A stretch of DNA of 5,146 bases from Clostridia bacterium (lineage in GTDB: Bacteria; Bacillota; Clostridia; Oscillospirales; CAG-272): positions 1 through 5,146 of the forward strand of contig JAFYMA010000226.1 in assembly GCA_017556845.1 (NCBI GenBank). Direction: 5' to 3'. Below, in pieces: positions 1 through 5,146 of this stretch. The translations under genes were made by a program, and so were the position numbers. The notes beneath the pieces are model-generated. The model saw nothing but the letters and a program-made list of their open reading frames with translations, did not search any database and was not told the origin of the DNA. Position 1 is the first letter of the stretch. Each line of letters opens with the position of its first letter.

Positions 1-67
1 AAAGCACCTTTGATCTGTACTTATTTTCGGGAAACCTCGGTGAACGGTTAAAAATAATGTCCTTCAT
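1..67 (-). CDS. 5' end of an unidentified gene, truncated by the window edge
   Basis: An ATG at 67-65 opens a frame that stays open for 22 codons to the window edge. The peptide begins MKDIIFNRSPRF and continues with basic residues (PENKYRSKVL). A strong Shine-Dalgarno AAAGGAG lies about 7 nt upstream, which is the main support for a real start. The N-terminus is polar and basic. Any membrane segment or domain would lie beyond the edge, so I cannot name a product. A hairpin terminator at 132-184 separates it from the DUF1858 gene, so it should have its own promoter in 68-131, but I see no convincing -10/-35 pair there. Confidence 0.6.
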   Translation of the reverse strand, partial: MKDIIFNRSPRFPENKYRSKVL

Positions 68-131
68 ATAAAATCTCCTTTAACAGTTGTCTTTACATAC
101 TAAAACCAAAGATCCGACATTTTTCGCACGA

Positions 132-184
132 TAAAGTAAAAGCAGCGGCTGACGTTGCAGGGGGTACACCGTCAGCCGAGCTTT
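132..184 (-). terminator. Rho-independent terminator after the DUF1858 gene
   Basis: On the minus strand a perfect 9-bp GC-rich stem, CGGCTGACG pairing with CGTCAGCCG (plus-strand 170-178 and 146-154), encloses a 15-nt loop. It is extended by an outer AAAGC/GCTTT pairing across a small bulge. The downstream arm runs into CTTTTACTTTA. It begins within a few bases of the DUF1858 stop codon at 188-186. The plus-strand flank (GCTTTATTATTTATTTT) is also T-rich, so the hairpin could work in both directions, but no plus-strand gene needs it. Confidence 0.9.
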
Positions 185-185
185 A

Positions 186-386
186 TTATTTATTTTCCAG
201 ATATGCGTTGAGCTTTGCTACAAGAGCATCTGCGTCTGTGCCGTGAGCTGCGCATGCATCCTCAATGGATTCACCTCTTGAATGAGGGCAGCCGAGACAG
301 TGCATACCGATTTCGAAGAAAAACTCCGCAGTTCCCGCATCAAAGTCGAGAATATCACCTATAATTGATTCTTTTGTTATTTTCAT
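186..386 (-). CDS. DUF1858 protein, hybrid-cluster-associated redox disulfide type
   Basis: This 66-residue cytoplasmic protein matches the small DUF1858 family, also described as the hybrid-cluster-protein-associated redox disulfide domain. Visible hallmarks are the N-terminal ITKESIIGDIL segment, the helix ending in FFEIGMHC, the C-L-G-C motif (C30 and C33) followed by PHSRGESIEDAC, and the final AHGTDADALVAKLNAYL helix. It has a third cysteine, C45. Family members are thought to cycle a CxxC disulfide or bind a metal, but their partner and reaction are not established. The full family length is present. The ATG at 386 is supported by AAAAGGGAG 9 nt upstream. It has its own promoter (415-444) and terminator, so it appears monocistronic. 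No hybrid cluster protein gene is in view. Confidence 0.9.
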   Translation of the reverse strand: MKITKESIIGDILDFDAGTAEFFFEIGMHCLGCPHSRGESIEDACAAHGTDADALVAKLNAYLENK

Positions 387-414
387 TATGATTATCTCCC
401 TTTTGTTTTTTCTT

Positions 415-444
415 ATTATATCATTCTATATAGAAAATAATCAA
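415..444 (-). promoter_or_regulatory. Sigma-A-like promoter of the DUF1858 gene
   Basis: On the minus strand, a -35 element TTGATT (444-439) is followed by an 18-nt spacer and a perfect -10 TATAAT (420-415). The bases before the -10 read TGA, giving an extended TGn-TATAAT. Transcription would start near 408, leaving a 5' leader of about 20 nt that contains AAAAGGGAG. The promoter lies between the clpC stop (456) and the DUF1858 start (386), so the small gene can be expressed independently of clpC. Confidence 0.75.
424..435. promoter_or_regulatory. 12-bp perfect palindrome in the promoter spacer, possible operator
   Basis: TTCTATATAGAA reads identically on both strands and lies wholly between the -35 and -10 elements of the DUF1858 promoter. 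A dimeric repressor bound there would block RNA polymerase. I do not recognise it as the site of a named regulator. A 12-bp palindrome can occur by chance in AT-rich DNA, so the position rather than the sequence carries the argument. It is not followed by a T-run in either direction, so it is not a terminator. Confidence 0.35.
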
Positions 445-455
445 CAGTACATTTA

Positions 456-2888
456 TTAACTTTTTGTTTCATGATATACGTCAGATGCAGTCCTTACAGA
501 TATTTTGCCGTTTTCAGATGTTAATACATAGTGATCTCCCTGCCCGTTAACTATCATATACGCAAGCTCATCCTCAACGCTTTTCTGCACGGCACGCTGC
601 AGCTTTCTTGCTCCGTATTCAAAAATATCGCATTTTTCCGCTATGGTATGCGGCACGTCACATTCAAAATCTATCGTAACTCCGATGCGCTTACATCTTT
701 CCTGCACCTGTCGCAGCAGATCTTCGGCTATTTTTTCACCGTCATCAAAGTTCAGATGTCTGAATACTGCTATTTCATCTATTCTGTTAAGAAGCTCGGC
801 GGGGAAAATTCTTTTAAGCTCATCGCTTGCCCGTATTCCGTTATCGTCCTCTTGCCCTGAAAAACCGAATCTTACAGTTTTTTTCTTACCGTCAAATCCG
901 ACGTTTGAGGTCAAAATGACGATACAGTTTTTAAAGCTCACGCTTATGCCCATACTGTCAGTAAGCTTTCCCTCGTCAAGTATCTGCAAAAGCAGACCGT
1001 ATATATCCGAATGTGCCTTTTCTATTTCATCGAATACCACAACGCAATACGGATTCCGTTTCACGTATTTTGTAAGTCTTCCGCCATCGTCACAGCCCTT
1101 GTAACCGGGCGGTGAGCCTATGAGCGATGAGATCGAATGCATCTCCGAATACTCGCTCATATCAAGCTTTATATACGATCTTGCGCCTGAAAACATATAC
1201 TCTGCAAGCTCCTTACAAAGCATCGTTTTTCCAACTCCCGTAGGACCTGTGAAAATAAACGAGCACGGTCTTGACGGATCCTTTATTCCCGTTCTTGAGC
1301 GCATCATCGCACAGCATACTGCATCTATTGCCTGCGTTTGCCCTATTATCCTTTCATTAAGGGTGCTTTTTAAAAGTAGAAGCTGATCTCCGTCGTTTTT
1401 CATAAGCTTTACTATGGGTATTTTCGTCATCGCTGTAACTACATTTGCCACGTCGTCCCCGTCGATACTTCCCTCGCGTTTGGTTTCGCATTTCAAACGG
1501 CTTTTTATATCCGCTATTTCATCCTTCAGATGTTTTTCATCATCTCTTATCCGACACGCATTATCATATTCGTGATTCTTTATTGCCTGCTCTTTTTTTC
1601 TCATTATTTCAGCAAGATGCTCTTCTTTTTCCTTCAATTCGGGATCAAATATGTGACATACCTTTTTTCTGCTGCACGCCTCGTCTATAAGGTCGATTGC
1701 TTTATCGGGATAACGTCGGTCGGTTATATATCTTTCCGACAGCTCGACTGCCGCGTTTATCGCCTCGTCACTTATTTTTATTTTGTGGTGCTGCTCGTAT
1801 TTTTCCTTTATACCGTGAAGTATCTGCAATGTTTTTTCCTTTGTCGGCTCTTCGATATTTACCGGCTGAAACCGTCTTTCAAGCGCTGAATCCCTTTCCA
1901 CGCTTTTTCTGTACTCCTCTGCGGTGCTTGCGCCTATGATCTGCATTTCTCCTCTGGCAAGCGACGGTTTTAATATATTTGATGCGTCTATTGCTCCCTC
2001 TGCCGCGCCTGCACCGACTATCGTGTGTATCTCATCAATAAAAAGAATAACGCACGGATTTTTCTTCACCTCACTTATAAGGCTCTTCATTCTGTCCTCA
2101 AATTCCCCGCGGTATTTAGCACCTGCCAGAAGCGCACTCATATCAACTGAAAATATGACTCTGTTTTCAAGTATCTCGGGGACATCCATACTTACTATCT
2201 TTGATGCAAGCCCCTCTGCAATAGCGGTTTTTCCCACTCCCGCCTCGCCTATAAGGCAAGGATTGTTTTTATTTCTGCGGGACAGAATCTGTATTACTCT
2301 TTGTAATTCCTCCTCACGCCCTATCAAAGGATCAAATCTTCCCTTTTTCGCCTCTTCATTGAGATTCTTACCGTACTGCTTAAGCGTAGGTATATCCCTG
2401 ATTTGACTTTTGCTTTTCTTTTCTGAATCGCAAGAGAGCTTTTCGCCGCCCGCAAAGCTATCGGAAAACGCATTAACGTCAGCGTATATTTCCGACAGCT
2501 TTACACCGTGAGCTGAAATGAGTCTGCAAGCAGTGCTCGTGCTTTCGCCTATCATCGCCATAAGAATATGCTCCGTTGCAACACACGGGCAAGAGCATTT
2601 CAACGCCTCGTATTTAGCGCCGCTTATGACTGCAAGCGCCCTGCACGTCATATCGTTTTTTGTAACAGACGTCGTTTCACCGAAGCCCGTCATATCCTCT
2701 ATCATATCGCTTACAGTAGAGTATTCAACGCCTCTGCTTATAAGTATTTTTGCTCCAATGCATCCTTTTTCGGTAAGCAAGCCGAGTAAAATATGCTCCG
2801 TACCGACGTACGTATGCCCCATTTGTCTTGCACATTTCACGGCGTTCTCTATAACCTTTTCAGCCGTTTTTGTCATTTTGCCGCACAT
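456..2888 (-). CDS. clpC: ClpC-type AAA+ unfoldase, ATP-binding subunit of the Clp protease
   Basis: This cytoplasmic HSP100 ATPase unfolds proteins and normally feeds them to ClpP. Numbering is from the ATG at 2888 (810 residues, the length of Bacillus ClpC). Two Clp_N repeats (about 4-70 and 78-145) each carry a TEHIL motif. E31 and E106 match the phospho-arginine-binding glutamates of Bacillus ClpC. D1 has Walker A GEAGVGKT (214-221), pore loop KYRGE (258-262), Walker B ILFIDE (to E286) and arginine fingers ERRF (337-340). The middle domain has a UVR-like helix (431-458). D2 has Walker A GPTGVGKT (548-555), Walker B VVVFDE (616-621), sensor 1 LTSN (659-662), arginine finger LLNR and sensor 2 GARKL (759-763). 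Oddities are GYKG in place of GYVG in the D2 pore loop, FGF (674-676) at the ClpP-docking loop, and 25 cysteines. I preferred this ATG because MCGKMT aligns with MFGRFT of Bacillus ClpC. A GTG six bases upstream (2894) sits inside the ribosome binding site. The gene ends with tandem TAA TAA. No ctsR, mcsA or mcsB is in view. Confidence 0.95.
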   Translation of the reverse strand: MCGKMTKTAEKVIENAVKCARQMGHTYVGTEHILLGLLTEKGCIGAKILISRGVEYSTVSDMIEDMTGFGETTSVTKNDMTCRALAVISGAKYEALKCSCPCVATEHILMAMIGESTSTACRLISAHGVKLSEIYADVNAFSDSFAGGEKLSCDSEKKSKSQIRDIPTLKQYGKNLNEEAKKGRFDPLIGREEELQRVIQILSRRNKNNPCLIGEAGVGKTAIAEGLASKIVSMDVPEILENRVIFSVDMSALLAGAKYRGEFEDRMKSLISEVKKNPCVILFIDEIHTIVGAGAAEGAIDASNILKPSLARGEMQIIGASTAEEYRKSVERDSALERRFQPVNIEEPTKEKTLQILHGIKEKYEQHHKIKISDEAINAAVELSERYITDRRYPDKAIDLIDEACSRKKVCHIFDPELKEKEEHLAEIMRKKEQAIKNHEYDNACRIRDDEKHLKDEIADIKSRLKCETKREGSIDGDDVANVVTAMTKIPIVKLMKNDGDQLLLLKSTLNERIIGQTQAIDAVCCAMMRSRTGIKDPSRPCSFIFTGPTGVGKTMLCKELAEYMFSGARSYIKLDMSEYSEMHSISSLIGSPPGYKGCDDGGRLTKYVKRNPYCVVVFDEIEKAHSDIYGLLLQILDEGKLTDSMGISVSFKNCIVILTSNVGFDGKKKTVRFGFSGQEDDNGIRASDELKRIFPAELLNRIDEIAVFRHLNFDDGEKIAEDLLRQVQERCKRIGVTIDFECDVPHTIAEKCDIFEYGARKLQRAVQKSVEDELAYMIVNGQGDHYVLTSENGKISVRTASDVYHETKS

Positions 2889-2946
2889 ATCCACCTCAAA
2901 GATTTATTTTCTAAATTATCGTTCAAACGGCTCAAACATATACATT
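2889..2946 (-). other. Short intergenic gap before clpC, no terminator seen
   Basis: These 58 nt between the 180-residue gene and clpC contain no stem followed by a T-run. There is no convincing sigma-A promoter: a TTGAGC and a GATAAT occur but not at matching spacing. No tandem AGGTCAAA CtsR site and no CIRCE element are present. The simplest reading is that clpC is transcribed with the peptidoglycan-binding genes upstream, though a weak or alternative-sigma promoter cannot be excluded. Confidence 0.5.
2891..2897 (-). promoter_or_regulatory. Ribosome binding site that decides the clpC start
   Basis: GAGGTGG on the minus strand lies just upstream of the ATG at 2888, with GAGG 5 nt from it. 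The alternative in-frame GTG at 2894 falls inside this GAGGTGG, so it has no Shine-Dalgarno at a usable distance. This argues for the 810-residue product over an 812-residue one. The next in-frame ATG (2876-2874, codon 5) is about 14 nt from the site, which is less good. Confidence 0.7.
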
Positions 2947-3489
2947 CTACTCCGATTTTTTATCAAACAGCTCGTAATCGTTCGCCAGAGCATCCCACGT
3001 GCGTTTATCTACAAGTCCTGTTTGAGGTAAGTTTCTTATTCTTTGATATTCGCTTACAGCATCCATAGTTTGCTCGTCATTCATACCCGTTCTTTCCACG
3101 CCTTCGATACCCAAATGACCTGAAATATCGTCAAGCAATATTTGTATAACGAGGATTATTCCGCTTTTTTCCCCCGTCTGCGTTTCGTAAACGCTTGACG
3201 GAAATATAGCTAACCGTGACGGCGGTGCATTTTTGTCACTCAATACAGTGTATCTTTCCGTAAGACGAACCCACGTTTCATAGTTTACCTGCCCTGTCGG
3301 TTCAATTCCGTTCTGATTTTGAAATTCGGTTACAGCCAGACGTGTCTCTTCTCCGTATATTCCGTCCGGGTATACGCGCGGAATGCTTTTATCAAAGAAT
3401 GATATATAATAAAGCATATTCTGTATTTCATAATTGATGGCTCTTGTGTCTGAAGAATCAAAAAATTCTTGAAAGGTTGACTGCGTCAT
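2947..3489 (-). CDS. Small protein with two divergent peptidoglycan-binding repeats
   Basis: The 180-residue product has two degenerate PG_binding_1-like modules. The first (about 20-80) contains PDGIYGEETRLAVTEFQ, then GIEPTGQV and ETWVRL. The second (about 93-172) contains TGMNDEQTMDAVSEYQ, then LPQTGLV and KRTWDAL. The pattern of a helix with AV.E(F/Y)Q, a TG turn and TW..L is characteristic of these modules, which bind cell-wall or spore-cortex glycan/peptide. No catalytic domain, signal peptide or membrane helix is visible. The start is fixed: an in-frame TAG, the stop of the upstream gene, lies three codons before the ATG. The gap is 9 nt and the Shine-Dalgarno overlaps that stop, so translational coupling is likely. 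It ends in TAG. It is probably an accessory partner of the 467-residue protein. The exact function is unknown. Confidence 0.85.
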   Translation of the reverse strand: MTQSTFQEFFDSSDTRAINYEIQNMLYYISFFDKSIPRVYPDGIYGEETRLAVTEFQNQNGIEPTGQVNYETWVRLTERYTVLSDKNAPPSRLAIFPSSVYETQTGEKSGIILVIQILLDDISGHLGIEGVERTGMNDEQTMDAVSEYQRIRNLPQTGLVDKRTWDALANDYELFDKKSE

Positions 3490-3494
3490 ATTTT

Positions 3495-3500
3495 CCCCCT
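3495..3500 (-). promoter_or_regulatory. Ribosome binding site overlapping the upstream stop codon
   Basis: AGGGGG on the minus strand shares bases with the TAG (3501-3499) that ends the 467-residue gene. It sits 5 nt before the ATG at 3489. A ribosome terminating on the first gene would be placed on the start of the second, so the two proteins are probably made by coupled translation. Confidence 0.75.
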
Positions 3501-4902
3501 ATGTATTCTGAGATGCGGTATTTGAAGCGTACTGTCCTTCGCTCCGCTTGCCCGATTCCGTTATCTGCGTATACTGATCTGTCAATTCATCCCACGTTAT
3601 CGGATCTATTATACCCGTATCGGTAAGATCGAATAATCTTTGAAACTCCTTTACCGCTTCCTCTGTGGCAGAGGAATATACTCCCGTTTGCAGCGGCGGA
3701 GATATTGACGGATATACGGTTGCTATTACGTTAAGATATTCCTGCACGCGGCTTACCTCCTCGCCCGTAGAGCCAAGTGCAAGATAATTGCCGCTGAACG
3801 GCGCCTGCGGTGATGCTACAAGGTCATTCGGCAGGCTGTTTATGATGCCGTAATATGCATCGAATACCGCACCCCAAGTAAGCTCGCCCGTAATTCCGTC
3901 AGGCACAAGTCCGAATATTCCCTGAAACGCCTTGACAGCATTTACCGTTGCATCATCATATACCCCCGTTATTTCTATTATCGGTACTGCACTGTAATAA
4001 TCGCCTATAACTCTCAGATAATACTGCAAAATGCTGACGTAGTCGCCCGTATCACCTTGACGCAAAACATCGGGAAACTGCTTTTTTATCTCATCATATA
4101 CGATGCCTTCGCTTGCAAGCTCATTCAGACGCTTAACGCCATTGTAAAGAAACTGTATTTTGTACCATGTTGCTTTTCCGACGATACCGTCAACAGCAAG
4201 ATCGAATATCCTTTGAAATTCCTTTACTGCGTTTTCGGTCGATTCGGTAAAAAAGCCGGATACGGGAGTTATCTTAGGTATAGACGGATAGTTTTTGCTT
4301 ATTCTGTTCAATTTGAGCTGTATCTGCCGCACATCCTCTCCTATGCTTCCGAGTCTGAGAGGATTCAAAGGATTTGAAGGCTCTATATTGCTTATAGGTG
4401 CATTTTCCACGATATTGATATCATCTCCGTAATAATATTGCAGAATTTCATAAGGAACGAGTCCCTCGTTCGCCCTTGTAACGCTTCCCCACTGAGAAAG
4501 TCCGTCACAAACGGTCGTCGTACCGTTACAGTACTGTGCAAACAATGGCTCTATATTTCCTTGCCGCACGATGTAGTCGTTAAATATTTCGTCTACTATT
4601 TCACTGACGTTTTCAAATATATCTCTTCCTCTTACAAAGCTCTGATCGACGGACGGCGATGACGTTATATCAAAATCATATCCGCTTGCACGGTAAAACT
4701 CGGTATATACTCTGTTTAATGCATACGATATCTGAGCTAAGATATTTGCGCGCAGTGCACTTTGAGGCCATGTTGGATAAAGCTCGCTCGAAGCTACGTT
4801 TTTTATGTATTCGGGAAATGAAACGGTTATATTTTCCGCATACTCGTCAGGCCGTCCGAGATGCACGGTGATAAACTCGGGAACAAACGGCAATATTGCC
4901 AT
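3499..4902 (-). CDS. SpoIID-like domain plus three peptidoglycan-binding repeats
   Basis: This is a 467-residue protein. Residues about 9-165 resemble a shortened SpoIID/LytB domain (SpoIID is a glycan-strand lytic transglycosylase of engulfment). YIKNVASSELYPTWP then SALRANILAQISYALN matches the SpoIID core around its catalytic glutamate, here E40. DQSFVRG matches the QVY.G segment. C125-N-G-T-T matches the (S/C)GG.T segment. GLSQWGS (134-140) followed by YEILQYYYG matches GMSQ(W/Y)GA...ILk.YYpG. The roughly 60 residues usually found between the last two are missing. Three PG_binding_1 modules follow (about 182-253, 278-350, 373-446). There is no signal peptide, and a longer N-terminus is excluded by an in-frame TAG ten codons upstream. 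AAGGAGG lies 7 nt before the ATG. Databases may simply call it a peptidoglycan-binding or spore-cortex-lytic protein. The module assignment is secure; enzymatic activity is inferred. Confidence 0.88.
   Translation of the reverse strand: MAILPFVPEFITVHLGRPDEYAENITVSFPEYIKNVASSELYPTWPQSALRANILAQISYALNRVYTEFYRASGYDFDITSSPSVDQSFVRGRDIFENVSEIVDEIFNDYIVRQGNIEPLFAQYCNGTTTVCDGLSQWGSVTRANEGLVPYEILQYYYGDDINIVENAPISNIEPSNPLNPLRLGSIGEDVRQIQLKLNRISKNYPSIPKITPVSGFFTESTENAVKEFQRIFDLAVDGIVGKATWYKIQFLYNGVKRLNELASEGIVYDEIKKQFPDVLRQGDTGDYVSILQYYLRVIGDYYSAVPIIEITGVYDDATVNAVKAFQGIFGLVPDGITGELTWGAVFDAYYGIINSLPNDLVASPQAPFSGNYLALGSTGEEVSRVQEYLNVIATVYPSISPPLQTGVYSSATEEAVKEFQRLFDLTDTGIIDPITWDELTDQYTQITESGKRSEGQYASNTASQNT
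3565..3786 (-). repeat. Peptidoglycan-binding repeat 3 of the 467-residue protein
   Basis: Residues about 373-446. It opens with LALGSTGEEV and continues with TGVYSSATEEAVKEFQRLFD, TGIIDP and TWDEL. Its helix 2 region is closest to repeat 1, both reading EAVKEFQR(I/L)FDL or nearly so, and the similarity extends to the DNA. Confidence 0.85.
3853..4071 (-). repeat. Peptidoglycan-binding repeat 2 of the 467-residue protein
   Basis: Residues about 278-350. It opens with VLRQGDTGDYV and continues with TGVYDDATVNAVKAFQGIFG, PDGITGE and TWGAV. It is the most divergent of the three in helix 2. The spacing of the conserved tryptophans (W246, W343, W437) is 97 and 94 residues, giving a regular period of about 95. 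Confidence 0.85.
4144..4359 (-). repeat. Peptidoglycan-binding repeat 1 of the 467-residue protein
   Basis: Residues about 182-253. It opens with LRLGSIGEDVRQIQ and continues with GFFTESTENAVKEFQRIFD, VDGIVGK and TWYKIQ. A proline-rich linker (NPLNP) joins it to the SpoIID-like domain. Confidence 0.85.
4405..4878 (-). other. Compact SpoIID/LytB-like domain
   Basis: Residues about 9-166 of the 467-residue protein. The order of conserved blocks follows SpoIID: the E40-containing SSELYPTWP block, an ALRAN...SYALN helix, D-I-T...DQSFVRG, an ENVSEIVDEIFNDYI helix, then YCNGTTT and C-D-GLSQWGS. C125 and C132 lie close together and could take the place of the zinc ligands known in some SpoIID proteins. 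The histidine that usually precedes GMSQ is absent. The domain call is from recognised motif order, not from a search. Confidence 0.65.
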
Positions 4903-4929
4903 ATAAGATCCTCCTTTTTGATTTTGTGT

Positions 4930-5146
4930 CTAAAGATTAGGCTCTGTGTTTTCGTTTGTCAGAAGACCGTACGGTATTCTTTCGTCGGGTATGCCCTGCG
5001 ACTGTCCGTAAACGAGCGGTATCAGTCTTATCGGCTGAATTGACGTAATTCCCGTAAATATCGGTACGTTAAGGCTGTTTTGAGTATAATACCCCTCTTT
5101 ATCAACGCGGACGTTGTAAACGGCATAGGATGGGCCTAATGGATTC
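4930..5146 (-). CDS. C-terminal part of a carboxypeptidase-regulatory-like protein
   Basis: The last 71 codons of a gene whose start lies beyond the window, ending in TAG at 4932-4930. The visible part reads YAVYNVRVDKEGYYTQNSLN, then VPIFTGITSIQPIRLIPLVYG and a short polar tail. The pattern of a Y.V.V strand, G-Y-Y, a V.(I/V)F.G.TS turn, Q...LIPL suggests the beta-sandwich of a carboxypeptidase-regulatory-like (transthyretin-like) domain. I recall such domains beside peptidoglycan-binding proteins in Clostridia, but this cannot be proved from 71 residues. The gap to the next start is 27 nt, with no terminator, so it belongs to the same transcript. Other domains may precede it. Confidence 0.7.
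   Translation of the reverse strand, partial: NPLGPSYAVYNVRVDKEGYYTQNSLNVPIFTGITSIQPIRLIPLVYGQSQGIPDERIPYGLLTNENTEPNL

Noticed and set aside
68..131. Possible promoter for the truncated left-edge gene (TAGTAT/TATGTA in the minus strand)
   Set aside because: No -35 element occurs at a suitable distance, and the -10 match is weak. A promoter is expected here, but I cannot place it.
908..915. AGGTCAAA, a CtsR-like heptad
   Set aside because: It is a single half-site inside the clpC coding region. CtsR operators are tandem heptads near promoters, and none is found before clpC.
643..1104. 153-codon open frame on the plus strand opposite clpC
   Set aside because: It lies wholly opposite conserved D2 ATPase sequence, has no good ribosome binding site, and its serine-rich peptide resembles no family I know. 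It is a shadow of clpC, as are the other plus-strand frames opposite clpC, including 1924-2406 and 2518-3030.
2892..2894. GTG as the clpC start, giving 812 residues
   Set aside because: It falls inside the GAGGTGG ribosome binding site. The ATG six bases later has proper spacing and aligns with the Bacillus ClpC N-terminus.
2925..2945. Repeated TTTGA units with weak inverted symmetry between the 180-residue gene and clpC
   Set aside because: The stem would be only 4 bp with a 2-nt loop and is not followed by a T-run, so it is neither a terminator nor a convincing operator.
4057..4377. 106-codon open frame on the plus strand opposite the peptidoglycan-binding gene
   Set aside because: It is antisense to repeats 1 and 2, with no ribosome binding site or recognisable domain. 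The minus strand codes for clear repeat motifs throughout.

Overview
The window looks like chromosomal DNA from a low-to-moderate GC, Gram-positive member of the Clostridia. Nothing in it identifies the species; a gut Oscillospiraceae/Ruminococcaceae-type bacterium is my inference. The grounds are strong AGGAGG-type ribosome binding sites, a ClpC-type (Firmicute/actinobacterial) AAA+ unfoldase, a hybrid-cluster-associated DUF1858 protein, and peptidoglycan-binding-module proteins of a kind I associate with Clostridia. Every supported gene is on the minus strand, so transcription runs from the high-numbered end to the low-numbered end. I see no mobile elements, CRISPR arrays or RNA genes.

Layout in transcription order. 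(1) 5146-4930: the C-terminal 71 residues of a protein whose start lies outside the window, resembling a carboxypeptidase-regulatory-like beta-sandwich. (2) 4902-3499: a 467-residue protein with a compact SpoIID/LytB-like N-terminal domain and three peptidoglycan-binding (PG_binding_1) repeats. (3) 3489-2947: a 180-residue protein with two more divergent repeats of the same kind. These three genes are tightly spaced (27 and 9 nt), lie in one reading frame, and all end in TAG. (4) 2888-456: an 810-residue ClpC-type unfoldase, 58 nt after gene 3 with no terminator between, so possibly the last gene of the same transcript. (5) 386-186: a 66-residue DUF1858 redox-disulfide protein with its own sigma-A-like promoter, a palindrome in that promoter's spacer, and a strong hairpin terminator just after its stop. 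(6) 67-1: the first 22 codons of an unidentified gene with a good ribosome binding site.

How they may work together: the first three genes probably form a functional unit concerned with peptidoglycan recognition. None of the visible N-termini is a signal peptide, and for the 467- and 180-residue proteins in-frame stops rule out a longer N-terminus. They would therefore be made in the cytoplasm and either leave by a non-Sec route, be released by lysis (for example mother-cell lysis), or act in an intracellular compartment. A role in sporulation is plausible from the SpoIID resemblance but is inference. ClpC is a cytoplasmic protein-quality-control ATPase. It keeps both glutamates that bind phospho-arginine tags in Bacillus ClpC, but it is not next to ctsR-mcsA-mcsB within this window and shows no CtsR operator.

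The most interesting object is the signal-less SpoIID-like/peptidoglycan-binding protein, with its short SpoIID core and its in-frame, amber-separated neighbours. I found no clear evidence of a wholly new system.
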